A stretch of DNA of 64,000 bases from assembly GCA_017979445.1 (NCBI GenBank), contig JADQWC010000254.1:1-64000 (forward strand), given 5' to 3'. Below are positions 9,777 through 23,177 of the stretch, piece after piece (positions within the stretch are counted from its first letter, which is position 1; each line of letters starts with the position of its first letter). The translations under genes and the position numbers were made by a program. The notes under the pieces are model-generated. The model ran no database searches. It was given only the letters and a program-made list of their open reading frames with translations, and had not been told where the DNA came from. This DNA comes from Akebia trifoliata (Eukaryota; Streptophyta; Magnoliopsida; Ranunculales; Lardizabalaceae).

Positions 9777-11401
9777 GGGGTTAGAGGTCACTTGGACGTG
9801 AGCATTTGAACATCAATTATTAAGGTTGGGAAACGATTCCAAAACACATAAGAGACTTTATGGAAAAAAGGACAAAAGCGAAATACATGCTCACTTTTTC
9901 CTCTCTATTTAGGATAACATATGAGATTCCAATCTTATCTCTAAAGTAAAACTCCCACTTGGTGAGGAGGGGGAGGGCCCACTAACCAAAATACCAAGAA
10001 GTAGATCTGGGCTGCGTGGCCCAAGCCTCCCTTTGAAAAATGATAGGTCTTGAATTCAAGTCCCCACAGTGGTTTATCCGAGTTTAGCCCGTATGTGTGG
10101 CTTGGGATGTAAATCCTATTGGGCCGAAGTTGACTAAGTCAAAATTTGATCCAAACGGGCTTGGTTTAGTCTCGGATTTTATAAAAACTTGGTATTACCC
10201 ATATAATTGTTGTAATTGTGTGTCCACATTTTCTGTAAGGGAAAATTACTTGATGCAATTTGATACAAGTTTCTAAGTACTCCCTAATTTTTGGCAACAT
10301 CTTAATAGTCAGTACTCTAATTACTAAAAGCTTTCTTTTCTAAATGCCCCCTTTACCTTAAGACAAGTACCCAAAGTACAAATTTTTTTTAATGGACCTA
10401 AATTTTTTTCGAAAATGATTGTGAAGATGATTGCCGTGAAGAACGATATACTCCAAATTCAAAGATTTAGTAGCAACTCTCGATCTAGTTTGACAATTTT
10501 TATATGAATGAGGAGGAGATGGCACACTCAAAATTTTGAAGATCTACTTGTAATGTTTGACCCAAATATTCGTTTTGCTGTTAAATTGCATACATTTTGG
10601 GTATTTGGAAAACATCTATCTAGTATTAACCTCAAACAATCAAAATATGGTCGAGGCCCGATGCTTCAATATTAAGCTTCAACCTTTAGAAGGTCAAGAT
10701 AGAGTTTTTTTTTTTTTTTCAAATTTAATATTGAACTTATATTCAAATATTTATCCAAATATAGTTTATTCATCAAAACTCAATCCAAACATCATTTTCT
10801 TTTGTACAAATGTTGTTTGATGAAAAAAAGACGTAGAGATTGAGTCTAAGTTTAGCATCAAATTTGAAGAGAAAGGTCCATCACAATTCTTAAAAAGTTT
10901 GAAGCGTCGAGCCTCAAACTTTAAAATGTCAAAGTGTCAAGCCTTGATGGTTTGGATTTTGCAATTTTTGGAGCTTGAGCTGGATATATCTTTCTGAAAT
11001 ATCCAAAATGCATATATTATATAATGCGAAACACACTCAGATAAAATGTTATGATTAAAACCTCAAAATTATTAATATTATTATTCTTTTTTCGTCATTT
11101 ATTGTCATGAATCATTGAAATACATAAAAAATGACACATAAATCTTTTAGATTATGAATGAACCATTCTCCATTTGTCCTTCAATGTCACAAAGCTTCAG
11201 GATGGCTCACACTCACCATTGAAAAACTTAGGTAATTTTAAAGAGGTGAGAAAATGGTACTTTGGGTAATTTAAAATCTATCTTAACATGAATGGAAATT
11301 CATAAAAAAAGATTTTACTAATTGAACTATTACACTATCACTCAAAAGCCAAGGAGTATTTAGAAACGAGTCCTTGTATCATGGTGTATTAAGTAACATT
11401 A

Positions 11402-11660
11402 CACTAAAAATGATCTTTAGGAATACTTTTGAGCGTTCCTAAATAGACATGAAATGGGTTAAGGACAGTTTCTTATTGAGGCATCGCAAAAAAAAAGAAA
11501 CGGATGAAAACCGTTTCAAATTAAAAAGTTTTGGAACGGCCAAAAATCGTTCCAGAATATGGTAGTTTGGAACGGCCACAAACTATTCCAAATATGTAGG
11601 CATTATAACGATAGTTTCTTTAGGAACGTTTATGAACCATTCCAGATTTTAAAATTCTAA
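11402..11660 (+). mobile_element. CACTA-like transposon end (fragment)
   Basis: Starts CACTAAAAATGATC and is followed by repeated short blocks with GGAACGG and CGTTCC in both orientations. Clustered subterminal repeats behind a CACTA terminus are typical of En/Spm (CACTA) elements. No matching opposite end or transposase was found, so this is a fragment at best. It lies in the block that copy 2 of the duplication lacks. Confidence 0.4.
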
Positions 11661-12839
11661 TAAAAAAAAATTGAAAATTTAATTGGAAAACACATATCTT
11701 AGATGAGAGAAACTTATTATGATAATTCTTTTTATACAACCAATCAATCGGATTGGGTGGTGTTAGCCCTAATTATGGTCCATTGATGAATCTTCTCATG
11801 CATCTACACAACGGCATTACAATGAGAAGGTCGTTGTTTCGAACCATAATAGTTGTTGGGAAGGCCCTATTGATAATGGCTACTGCAACTTTGATAAGCC
11901 ATGGTGCCATATTCACAATTGAGAAGTCACAATCGATAGTGGTAGCATTTTTCATAGACCAATATTAAGAACATTCATAAGATTCCTAGAATCTATTATA
12001 ATATGGAGTTTAGGCAAAATTCATGTTTCACATAAAAATATTATTATCATTCATAAGACTCCCAGAATCTATAACCATAGTACTCTTCAAATTTCAACAA
12101 CATTTAGAAGAGAAGCTTAAGACTCACATTGGTAGGCTGCCATAGTAGACCTACTTGTAGGCATTTACTAAGTCCACCAATAAAGGAAATTCATAGGCCG
12201 GTTGATTTTCTTCGGGAATTGGAGAAGTCCATAGAGCAAAGCTTTAGCTATGGGAAGGAAACCTTGAACCTAAAGATCAACTGGAACAACCTCTAACAAT
12301 ATAGTAACTTCCATCGTTTGCACATCAACCCATCGAAACACTTGATATTTGTTATCCTACTATCTTGATAGAAACAATTTTAAATGGTACACAACTTTAA
12401 ACCATGTTGTTGAATACAATGTCTCTCACCATAATATGGAAACCTTAGTTGCCCCTTTGTTGGAAACTACAAACAACTGATGTTCTAGCAGTTCTGTATT
12501 TTAATAAATAGGGGTCACCTTCAAAGCAAGCAAAAAAACAAAATCTTATTCTCCATTTTAGTTAAATTTAGTCAATTGATTGAGGACTTGAAAGTGGAAG
12601 AGAGAAGTTCCATACCATATTATAATATCATTTGTTTATAATAATAAAAAAACAGGTGTAAGATATTTAAAAATTGTAAAGCAAGAACATGTATCCTTTG
12701 TGCAAGAGAATGCCTAAAAAAAAATGAGAGTTGTTGTATTAAAGAGGAGGGGAGCAGTCACACAAATAGATGGAATTCTCATTAAATCTCCAACATAAGC
12801 TTTTTTAACATCAATTGGAAATCTTCCATGGGCAAATTC

Positions 12840-13040
12840 CTAAGTTACTCTCCTACTAAATGAGATGCGGAAGTCAGCTAACATATTTGCTATTTTGTTC
12901 ACTTCCTTAAAAAACTGACAAATCAACCCTACACTCCATGCCCATCCAGGCCTTTTTACAGTCTTTAAGGCATTGATTATCTTTTCAACGGAAGTTGCCA
13001 TCCAGCAATGCTTTGACTGATAATAAAAAATTATATTCAA
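12840..13040 (-). pseudogene. RNase H-like (RVT_3-type) remnant in copy 1
   Basis: A 66-codon minus-strand frame includes ICQFFKEVNKIANMLADF. This resembles the conserved end of plant RNase H-like domains (REANxxADxLA) found in LINE-type elements and host RNase H relatives. Its neighbourhood has stop codons and no reverse transcriptase was seen. The same remnant recurs at 20280-20474. It is probably a relic of a non-LTR element; the assignment rests on one motif. Confidence 0.4.
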
Positions 13041-15037
13041 TATTGTCTTATCTTCATCTAGTGAAATTTTTTATCAGTTGATGATTATCTTAATTCTAAT
13101 GGTAAAAACAACATCAATGCTAATGATTGTAAGATTATTCGAGGGTGCATATCTTTTGGAAATTATTGTCATTTTCTATTAGTTAGGAAATTTCATAGAG
13201 AGGGGGGCATGCCATGTGTTTAAGGTAAAGAAGAGACCATGCACAACATTGTTAAACATTAAAGTTTTGTTATTCCAATGGTCTAAGAATTTCAAGGAGG
13301 GTAGGCTCGAGGATTTGGTTTTTAATTAGGGTTAATTTGATTATAAATGATACTAGTTAATTAATACTTTGATGGAGAATCTAATTAAGTTAATAAGATG
13401 AGAGTTGTTCAATCAAAATGTAACATTACTAGAGCAAGAACATATATTCTTTATGTAAGAGAATACCTTAAAAATTTGTTCAATTGCGCTCAACCCAGAT
13501 TCACCTGAAACAAAATAATATTTGATCATTCTTGAGATTAAAAACTTGTCTTGTTGCAATCTTAATCAGACAACTCAATTCACCATTAAGAGATAATGGT
13601 CTAGGTCTTTTCATATTGAAGGTGTTCAAGATATTTACACACCAGGGAAAATGAATCAACCTAAATAATCACATCCTACAGACATATTTGAGATCAAAGA
13701 TGCATGGAAATTAACTACAATTGAAACATGATCAATGCATGAAAGGACATTAGGTCATCATATAGTATGAGATGCATAATACATAGTTTGAAGAAAATAT
13801 TCATAAATCTTTTATTGGTTCAATATAAAACGTAAGTAGATTATCTTATAGTATGAGAACTCATTTCATTGGGTAATAAAACCCATTTGTTTGATTAAAA
13901 AAAATGCCAGGTACTTTATAAATAATCCTACTAGATTTGGGATAGAATAATTTCTAGCAAAAAAGAAAATTCATAAATCAAAATAAGAAATAGAAGTCTT
14001 CTATGATATTAAACCAATTTGGTGGCGATTTTAATATCTATATGAACCCAACATACGTCAACATAGTTTTAATTCCCCAACAGTAAATAGTGCCACAAGA
14101 TTGAGAAGTTTTATTTTGTGAGTAAGATCCAAGGCTCCAAGCACATGAAAGGGCTAGTCAAAATTACTTTGAGAATTATAAAGGAGCTTAAACTAGCTCA
14201 AGTTAAGCAACTTGTAATCACCAACTAATGCAGGGTCAAGATGAATCCGGTGGATAACAACAAAGAATCAGCAACATAGCAATACAACATTTTAAAGGGT
14301 CAATGGGCTACAAACAAGTTGAATGATATAATTGCTATACAAACATAATTTCATAGCCACTGACGTAATCTCATTCACAAGTAAATACTATTTCTATAAT
14401 CATTTCAATACATAAAAGAAAACACAAACTAGATCTTACTAACCTCTTCACATGCTACATAAGAGCCAGATTGTCGTTGACAATCTTCTTTAGTTAAAGT
14501 CGAGCAATACTTCTTTACTTGAGAACTGCCTCTACTTTTGAACTGAAAATTTTTCAAAATAAATATAATAAATAACACAATTTGAGAGGAAAATATATGA
14601 ATTTGAGCATGAGATATAGGCATTCTTGTAGATTCTTGGAACTCACAGATTATGACATGAAATGGAAAGAGTTGTAAGATTTCCTAAATCATCAAAAGTT
14701 ATAAAACATAGACCAAAATTGTTCTCATCCATCAAACAGAATTGCTCTCTTGGTGATAGGTATGTTGTACCTTAATTGATGCAAGTTGTTTGACAACAAT
14801 TGTGGCACAATTCGTGTGAAGACGTGTCACCTTTACAATTTTGGAAGGGGAACGACTTCAACTAGATTAGAGGATGCTCAAAATCCCTAATCTTTATGAT
14901 GGAAGGGGAATTACATCACTTCTTAAGTCTAAAATTTGACTAAATGAGGAACATAATTCATTGACATTAGCCATATGAATTTTACTTATTTTTTCATTAC
15001 ATGTGGCACCTTGTCTTTGGTTCATCACCTTAGCATA

Positions 15038-17198
15038 TGTTAATTCTGTATTTTGTCAATTACAAGACATATGTTGAGTGTCTGATCAATTTACCATTGA
15101 AGACTAATGAAGACTCCGGTAAAGCTTCTCAACCGCACGTGGCTCGAGAAAAACCTCCATTGTGTGTACAAGAAGTCCAAAAGGTAATAAGATCACCCAA
15201 AACCTTTTCCTAACATTTAGATGAAAGATAGGTCGACCCATAATTATTAGAAAAACTCGTTCTTCGACCCATTCTCTCATCGAACTTTTCGAGAACCAAA
15301 AATGGTCATAGAGGGGACATTAAAGATTTGACCACCCTAAACCCATTTTCTATCATTGGTACTTTATAGGTGTCATTATATAGGTAATATCTAGCACACC
15401 TTTGAATCGTTTCAGCACCAACCTTCTCGAAAGCTCGATTTGACCCGAAAAGATAAAAAGACTTTTTCGAGAATCGAAAATGGCCACAAGGGGACATTAA
15501 TGATTTGACCATCCTAATCTTATTTTCTGACCTTGGTGCTTTTTAGGTGACATTATATAGATAATATCTAGTACACCTTCGAATTGTTTCTGCACCGACC
15601 TTCCCGAAAGTCCAATTTGACCCGAAAAGGCAAAAAGGGTATTTTGGTTATTTAACCTATTTATTCTTAGGTTCAGTTTGGGTATGTTCTACATAATAAG
15701 ATCTATCACATCCCCGAACGGCATGCAAAACGGACTTACTGTTTGGAAGTTATGGCAAAAAATACCCCCCTAATGGCATTTTGTAATTTTCACGGTGGCA
15801 ATTTTCATTAGGCACGGTGGCACCGGCAGCAACTGCCATTTGAGCACGATGGAACACTTTTGGAGCACGGTTCCATCATGAGAGCTATTGAAACTTTCAA
15901 AATGACTTTAAAAAGACATTTTTGGCTCATTTCTCACTTGGATTTGATCCCTAGAGAACTTGTGCTCTCCCCTCTCCCATCTAGAGAGCTTTCTCTACAC
16001 TTTGGAAGGTCTAAACCTTAGTTGAAACACCATTCAACCTATGCCCTTCTTCTAGATCAAACCCTAGAGAAGATTGTCTCTCCTCTCTCCACACTTTGAG
16101 AGTTTTCTCTATTCTCATAAGAGTCTAACTTAGGTGAACTCCTATCAAACTTTCTAGACTTATCTCTTGATCCCTATCCAACCATCAAACCTCACCTTGC
16201 ACACACATTGGTATATTCTTAGAATAAGGATCAAAAGAAGATGATGGTAGGAGTAATCATAAGGAGCCAACGATCTTGAGAGCTTGATTGGAAGATCCAA
16301 CCGTCAAGACGTACTTGTGAGCTCAAGGACTCGAATAACTCAAAATCTTCACTGGCGAACCTTATAGAGTTGAGTGAGTCTTTGATTTTATTTTTAATTT
16401 TAAAAACATATGTATGTGATTTCTTGGTTCAGCCCATTAAAAACCAAGCTCTTGTTAGAATCAAGGATTCTTGACAAGAGTAAAGGTTTGCAAATTTCCG
16501 AGAAACAAAACTCACAATTTCGAGATGATGCGTTCTCTCGATCTTAAGGTTTTATAATTTAGCCTAGGTATAAAAATTCTATGTAAAAGGTTCGAGGTGA
16601 ACTATAAACCTCTTTGATAGTGAACACCAAGTTCCTAGGTAGGAACCTTGGGAGTGGATGTAGGCACGTTGCCGAACCACTATAAAATGCTTGTCTCATG
16701 CTTGTGAAAATGCCTCTATCAATTTATACTTAGATGAATGCATGTTATGAATGAACACTATGCTATGTATGTCATGCCATGAATGTTTAGATTCTAAGTG
16801 AACTTCAATTGCATTGCAAACTAGAGATTAGCCGTGAGAATGGATGTAGGCATATTGTCGATCCATTAAATGTCTTATGTCTCGTGTATATTTTCATAAC
16901 TTCGCAATTTACACTTGAATATTTTGAATGTCATGAGATGCTATGAATGTGGAATAGGTAAATCATATTTGAATGTGCCATTGAATGACATGGTTAAATG
17001 AATGTTTAAATTCCAAGTGTATTTTCATTAAATGCAAATTAGAGACATGAGTGCAAAATCGAGGCTAGGTGAATGATTTAGAATATTTAGTCAAATTATC
17101 AATTTAAGTTGAAATTGGATAAATCGAAAGAAATTTTAATTATCCTATTCACCCCCCCCCCCTCTAGGACTAGATATGGTACGAAGCACGTATTTTCA
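15038..17198. mobile_element. Candidate solo LTR (2,161 bp) with 5-bp target duplication
   Basis: Begins TGTTAATTCTG and ends GTATTTTCA (TG...CA). It is flanked by GCATA at 15033-15037 and 17199-17203. The other duplication copy has the uninterrupted site (CTTAGCATATAAATTTTG near 22467), which fixes both boundaries. It contains no coding frame. A C-rich run followed by CTCTAGGACTAG near the end is of a kind seen in plant LTRs. It most likely arose by recombination between two LTRs of a full element. A non-coding transposon of another kind is less likely because of the TG/CA ends and 5-bp duplication. Confidence 0.7.
15285..15640. repeat. Two-unit tandem repeat inside the candidate solo LTR
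   Basis: A unit of about 178 bp containing GGGGACATTAA and TGATTTGACCA is present twice in a row (shared block starts at 15291 and 15469). The copies have diverged by roughly 10 percent by eye. Confidence 0.7.
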
Positions 17199-18036
17199 GC
17201 ATATCAATTTTGAAACGGAAAATCTCTATTTCTCTTAGCATATCAAAGTACTAATTAATTGATGAGGAAAGAAATATCAAAGCACACTAAAAAAATAATA
17301 TAGAAAAAGTAGAAGTTGGAGTTACTTAAACCTGTTTCCTACAACACCATGAAGGCTTACTATCAATTACTCTTCTTCTAGGGTAAGCTTCCCTCTTCCT
17401 AGCCTTGCACCTGTTTCCCACACCACCCCAAAAGAATATATATATATGTTAAGAGATAGCAAGAGAGCATGGCTTTAAATGTTGGCTTCTTGTGTCTCGT
17501 TCATTCACGAATGATACAAAGATAACTTAGGTGGATGGTGAAAAGAGTAGATGAACAGTGACGAATCATCGGATGATCGTCGAAGGAACCTGTGTCCAAT
17601 ATCTAACATCCAAATAACTATATGGGACATGAGACTTGATTGCTCTAAGGGATTTGAAAATGAGTTCAAATTTGAAAAAATCATATAATACCCCAAGTTT
17701 TTTATTCATATCTTGAGAAAAATCAAATAGTAGAATTTTAAGAAAATTTTGAAAGTGGGACTTATGGTAAAACTTTTAGATTTTTATGTTCACTTTTGAT
17801 GAAATCTAACTTTAAAATTAGATTCAAAAGGGCCAAAAAACATACTTTAGCTTGTAATCACACTCAAATTTGAATTTGAAAAATTACAAAATCTTGATTT
17901 TCGTATCGGATCATACTAAAAAAAATGAATTTTTGATAAAGTAAGAATTTGTAAAATTTGATTGCACAATTGGATTTGTAACAAAAAATTATAGAAGATA
18001 TAGTATTTACTCGTCAATATATATATATATATATAT

Positions 18037-18410
18037 GGGTCCCGTTCGCCACCCTTAGTTTTACCACACACTTTAACAAACGCGTTTTGTCTTACATGGG
18101 TTAGAAGTTTCGGAATGAGCTGATTTTTGGTGAGGATGATCTCTATGGTGAGGAGATCATCCTCACCAAAAATCAGCTCATTCCAAAACTTCTAACCCCA
18201 TAAATTGATTTACAAAAAATGGACGGTCCACGATTTTTCAACGTGTAAACATGGGGCTAAACATTTCGGAATGGGCTGATTTTTGGGGAGGATGATCTTC
18301 TAATCATAGAGATCATCCTCACCAAAAATCAGCTCATTCCAAAACTTCTAACCCATGTAGGACAAAAAACGTTTGTTAAAGTGTGTGGTAAAACTTAGGG
18401 TGCTGAACAT
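18037..18410. mobile_element. Mutator-type MITE at the duplication junction
   Basis: Begins GGGTCCCGTTCGCC. Long inverted ends share TTTTACCACACACTTTAACA. Two internal hairpins have GAGGATGATC arms. It belongs to the same family as 567-947. It is flanked by TA-rich runs, which hide any target duplication, and lies exactly between the two copies of the segmental duplication. Confidence 0.8.
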
Positions 18411-20279
18411 TAATATATATATATTGGGGTTAGAAGTCACTTGGACGTGAGCATTTGAACATCAATTATTAAGGTAGGGACACGATTCCAAAACATATAA
18501 GAGACTTTATGGAAAAATGGACAAAAGCCAAAAACATGTTCACTTTTTCCTCTCTATTTAGGATCACAGATGAGATTCCAATCTTATCTCTAAAGTAAAA
18601 CTCACATTTTGTGAGGGGGAGGGCCCACTAACCAAAATACCAAAGAAGTAGATCTGAGACTCTCAAACTCAAACCAACGAGCGTTGAGCCAATGGGCTAC
18701 ATGGCCCAAGCCTCTCTTTGAAAAATGATAGGTCTTGAATTCAAGTCCCCACAGTGGTTTATTCGGGCTTAGCCTGTATATGTGGCTTGGGATGTAAATC
18801 CTATTGGGCCAAAGTTGACTAAGTCAAAATCTGATCCAAACGGGCTTGGTTTAGTCTCGGATTTATAAAACTTGATATTACCCATATAATTGTTGTAATT
18901 GTGTGTCAACATTTTCTGTAAGGGAAATTACTTGATGCAATTTGATACAAGGGCTTGTTTCTAATTTTTGGCAACAGCTTAAGAATAGTCAGTACTCTAA
19001 TTACTAAAAGCTTTCTTTCTAAATGCCCCCTTCACCTTAAGACAAGTACCCAAAATACAATTTTTTTCATATCTTTTAACTCACCTAAGTTTTTTTCAAA
19101 AATGATTGTGAAGATGACTGCCGTGAATAACGATAAACTCCAAATTCAAAGATTTAGTAGCAACTCTTGATCTAGTTCGATGATTTTTTATATGAATGAG
19201 GAGGAGATGACATACTCAAAATTTGAAGATCTACTTGTAATGTTTGATCCGAGTATCCGTTTTGCCGTTAAAATGTATACATTTTGGGTACTTGGAAAAC
19301 ATCTATCTAGCATTAACTTCAAACAATCAAAATCTGGTCAAGGCCCGATGCTCCAATATTGAGTTTCAACTTTCATAAGATTCCTGAAATCAATTACAAG
19401 ATGGTGTTACATGCAAAATTCATGTTTCACATAACAATATTACTATCATTCATAAAACTCCCAGAATCTATAACCATAGTACTCTTCAACTTTCAACAAC
19501 ATTTAGAAGAGAAGCTTAAGACTTACGTTGATAGGCTGCCATAGTAGACCTACTTCTAAGCATTTACAAAGTCCACCAATATAGGAAATTCATAGGCCGA
19601 TTGATTTTCTTGTAGAATTGGAAAAATCCATAGAGCAAACCTTTACCTATGAGAGGGCAACCTTGAACCTAAAGATCAACTAGTACAACCTCTAATAATG
19701 TAGTAACCTCCATTGTTAGCATCGAAACACTCGATATTTGTTATCCCATTATCTTGATAGAAACAATTTTAAATGGTACAAAACTTTAAACCATGTTGTT
19801 GAATACAATGTCTCTCAACAAAATCAAATGTGGATATGGTATTGTGCAAATCTTTCTCAAGTTTTACTCTATGAAAACCTTAGTTGCCCCTTTGTTGGAA
19901 ACTACAAACAACTAATGTTCTGGCAGTTTTGTATTTTAATAAATAGGCGCCACCTTCAAAGCAAGCAAAAAAAAAAAATCTTATTCCTCCATTTTAGTTA
20001 AATATAGGCAATTGATTGAGGGCTTGAAAGTGGAAGGGAGAGGTTCCAAATACTTTTCTAGTATCATTTGTTTATAAACAAAGAAAGAAAAGAGGTGTAA
20101 GATACTTCAAAACTATAAAGCAAGAACATATATCCTTTGTGCGAGAGAATGCCCTAAAAAGATGACAGGTGTATTAAAGAGGAGTGGAACAGTGACACAA
20201 ATATATGAAATTCTCATTAAATCTCCAACATAAGATTTTTTAACATCAATTGTAAATCTTCCATGGGTAAATTCCTGAG

Positions 20280-20474
20280 TTACTCTCCTATTAGATGCAT
20301 ACGGAAGCAAGCTAACATATTTGCTACTTTGTTCACTTCCTTAAAAAACTGACAAATCAACCCTGCACTCCATGCCCATCCAGGCATCTTGACAGTCTTT
20401 AAGGCATTGATTATCTTTTCAACGGAAGTTGCCATCGAGCAATTCTTTGATCGATAATAAAAAATTATATTCAA
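20280..20474 (-). pseudogene. RNase H-like (RVT_3-type) remnant in copy 2
   Basis: 64-codon minus-strand frame parallel to 12840-13040, with ICQFFKEVNKVANMLACF and a few substitutions. It is a relic, not an active gene. Confidence 0.4.
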
Positions 20475-22700
20475 TATGGACTAATCTTCATCTAGTGAAA
20501 TTTTTTATCATTGATGATTATCTTAATTCTAACTGTAAAAACAATATCAATGCTAATGATCGTATGGTTATTTGACGGTGCATATATTTTGGAGATTATA
20601 GCCATTTTCTATTAGTTAGGACATTTCGGAAGGGGGGGGCATGCCATGTGTTTAAGGTAAAGAAGAGACCATGCACAACATTGTTAAACATTAAAGTTTT
20701 GTTGTTCCAATGGTCTAAGAATTTCAAGGAGGGTAGGCTCGAGGATTTAGTTTTTAATTAGGGTTAATTTGATTGTAAATGATACTAGTTAATTAATACT
20801 TTGATGAAAAATCTAATTAAGTTAATAAGATGAGAGTTGTTCAATCAAAATGTAACATCACTAGAGCAAGAACATATATTCTTTGTGCGAGAGAATACCT
20901 TAAAAAATTGTTCAATTGTGTTCAACCCAGATTCAACTGAAACAAAATAATATTTGATCATTCTTGATATTAAAAAAATTTCCTATTGCAATCTTAATCA
21001 GACAACTCAATTCGCCATTAAGAGATAATGGTCTAGGTCTTTTTATATTGAAGGTGTTCAAGATATTTACACACCAGAGAAAATGAATCAACCTAAATAA
21101 TCACATCCTACAGACATATTTGAGATCGAAGATGCATGGAAATTAACTACAATTGAATCATGATCAATGCATGAAAGGACATTAGGTCATCATATGGTAT
21201 GAGATGCATAATACATAGTTTGAAGGGAATATTCATTAATCTTTTATTGGTTCAATATAAAACGTGAGCAGATTATCTTATAGTATGAAAACTCATTTCA
21301 TTGGCTAATTAAACCCGTTTGTATGATTAAAAAAAATGCCAGGTACTTTATAAATAATTCTACTAGATTTGGGATAGAATAATTTCTAACAAAAAAAAAA
21401 ATCATAAATCAAAATAAAAAATAAAAGTCTTCTATAATATTAAACCAATTTGGTGGCGATTTTAATATCTATATAAACTCAACGTACATCAACATAGTTT
21501 TAATGCCCCAACAATAAATAGTGACACAAGATTGAGAAGTTTTATTTTGTGAGTGAGATCCAAGGCTCCAAGCACATGAAAGGGCAAGTCAAAATTACTT
21601 TGAGAATGATAAGGGGCTTAAGCCAATTCAAGTTAAGCAACTTGTAATCACCAACTAATGCAAGGTCAAGATGAATCCTGTGGATAACAACGAAGAATCA
21701 ACAACATAGCAATACAACATTTAAAGGATCAATGGGATACAAACAAGTTGAATGATATAATTGCTGTACAAACATAATTTCATAGCCACTCAACCTAATC
21801 TCATTCACAAGTAAACACTATTTCTATAATCATTTCAATAAATAAAAGAAAGCACTAACTAGTTCTTACTAACATTTTCACATGCTACATAAGAGATCCA
21901 GATTGTCGTCGACAATCTTCTTTTGTTAGGGTCAAGCAATACTTCTTACTTTAGAATCGCCTACTACTTTTGAACTAAAAAAATTTCAAAATAAATATAA
22001 TAAATAATACAATTTAAGAGTTTTGAATTCAAATAGGAGATATATGCATTCTTGTAGACACTTGGAACTCACAGATTTTGACATGAAATGGAAAGAGTTG
22101 TAAGATTTCCTAAATCATCAAAACTTATAAAACATAAATCAAAATGTTCTCATCCATCAAACATAATTGCTCTTTTGGTGTCCGGTATGTTGTATTTTAA
22201 TTGATGCAAGACGCTTGGCAGTAGTCGTGGCACAATTTGTGGTTTGGGTTTTGAAGACGTGTCACCTCTGCAATTTTGGAAGGGGAACGACTTCAACTAG
22301 ATTAAAGAATGCTCAAAATCTCTAATGTCTACAATGGAAAGGGAATTACATCACTTCTTAAGTCCAAAATTTGATTAAATAAGTAACAGAATTCATTGAC
22401 ATTAGCCATATGAATTTTACTTATTTTTTCAGTACATGTGGCACCTTGTCTTTGGTTCATCACCTTAGCATATAAATTTTGAAACGGAAGATCTCTATTT
22501 CTCTTAGCATATCAATGTACCAATTACTTGATGAGGAAAGAAATATCTAAGTACATTAAAAAAATAATATAGAAAAAGTAGAAGTTTGAGTTACTTAAAC
22601 ATGTTTCCTATACACCATGAAGGTTTATTATCAACTTCTCCTCTTCTAGGGTAAGCTTTTCTCTTCCTAGCTCTGCACATGTTCCCCACACCACCCCAAA

Positions 22701-22703
<3 letters not shown>

Positions 22704-22740
<37 letters not shown>

Positions 22741-22741
22741 C
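22704..22741. repeat. (TA)n(GA)n microsatellite
   Basis: A TA dinucleotide run passes directly into a GA run. The matching site in copy 1 (near 17440-17450) has only a short TA run, so the tract expanded after duplication. Confidence 0.8.
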
Positions 22742-23177
22742 AGCGAGAGAGCATGGTTTCAAATTTTGGTTTCTTGTGTCTCATTTCGTTCACGAATGAT
22801 ACAAAGATAACTTATAGTGGATGGAGAAAAGAATAGATGAATAGTGACGAATCATCGGATGATCGTCGAAGGAAATTGTGTCCAATATCAAACATCCAAA
22901 TAACTATATGAGACATGAGACTTGATTGTTCTAAGAGATTTGAAAATGAGTTCAAATATGAACAAGTCATGTAATACCCCAAGTTTTTTATTCATATCTT
23001 GAAAAAATCAAATAGTAGAATTTTGAGAAAATTTCAAAAGTACGACTTAGGGTAAAACTTTTAGATTTTTATGTTCACTTTTGATGAAATCCAACCTTAA
23101 AATTAAATTCAAAAGGGTCAAAAAAATATACTTTAGCTTGTAAGCACACTCAAATTTTAGTTCAAACGGAAAAATTG

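Larger units (their letters stand above)
9777..18018. repeat. Segmental duplication, copy 1 (8.2 kb)
   Basis: From TTAGAGGTCACTTGGACGTG to TTTACTCGTCAAT this segment matches 18426-23311 in the same orientation and order. By eye the divergence is several percent. Copy 1 has extra sequence at about 10678-11970 and at 15038-17203 (the latter a candidate solo LTR with one copy of its target duplication), and lacks about 40 bp near 10010. Removing these two extra blocks leaves about 4.8 kb, close to the 4.9 kb of copy 2. No intact gene was seen in either copy. Confidence 0.85.

Noticed and set aside
10040..10100. GAATTCAAGTCCCC near 10050 and 18735 as a tRNA or SINE internal promoter
   Set aside because: Only a B-box-like stretch was found; no A box at proper spacing and no cloverleaf could be drawn.
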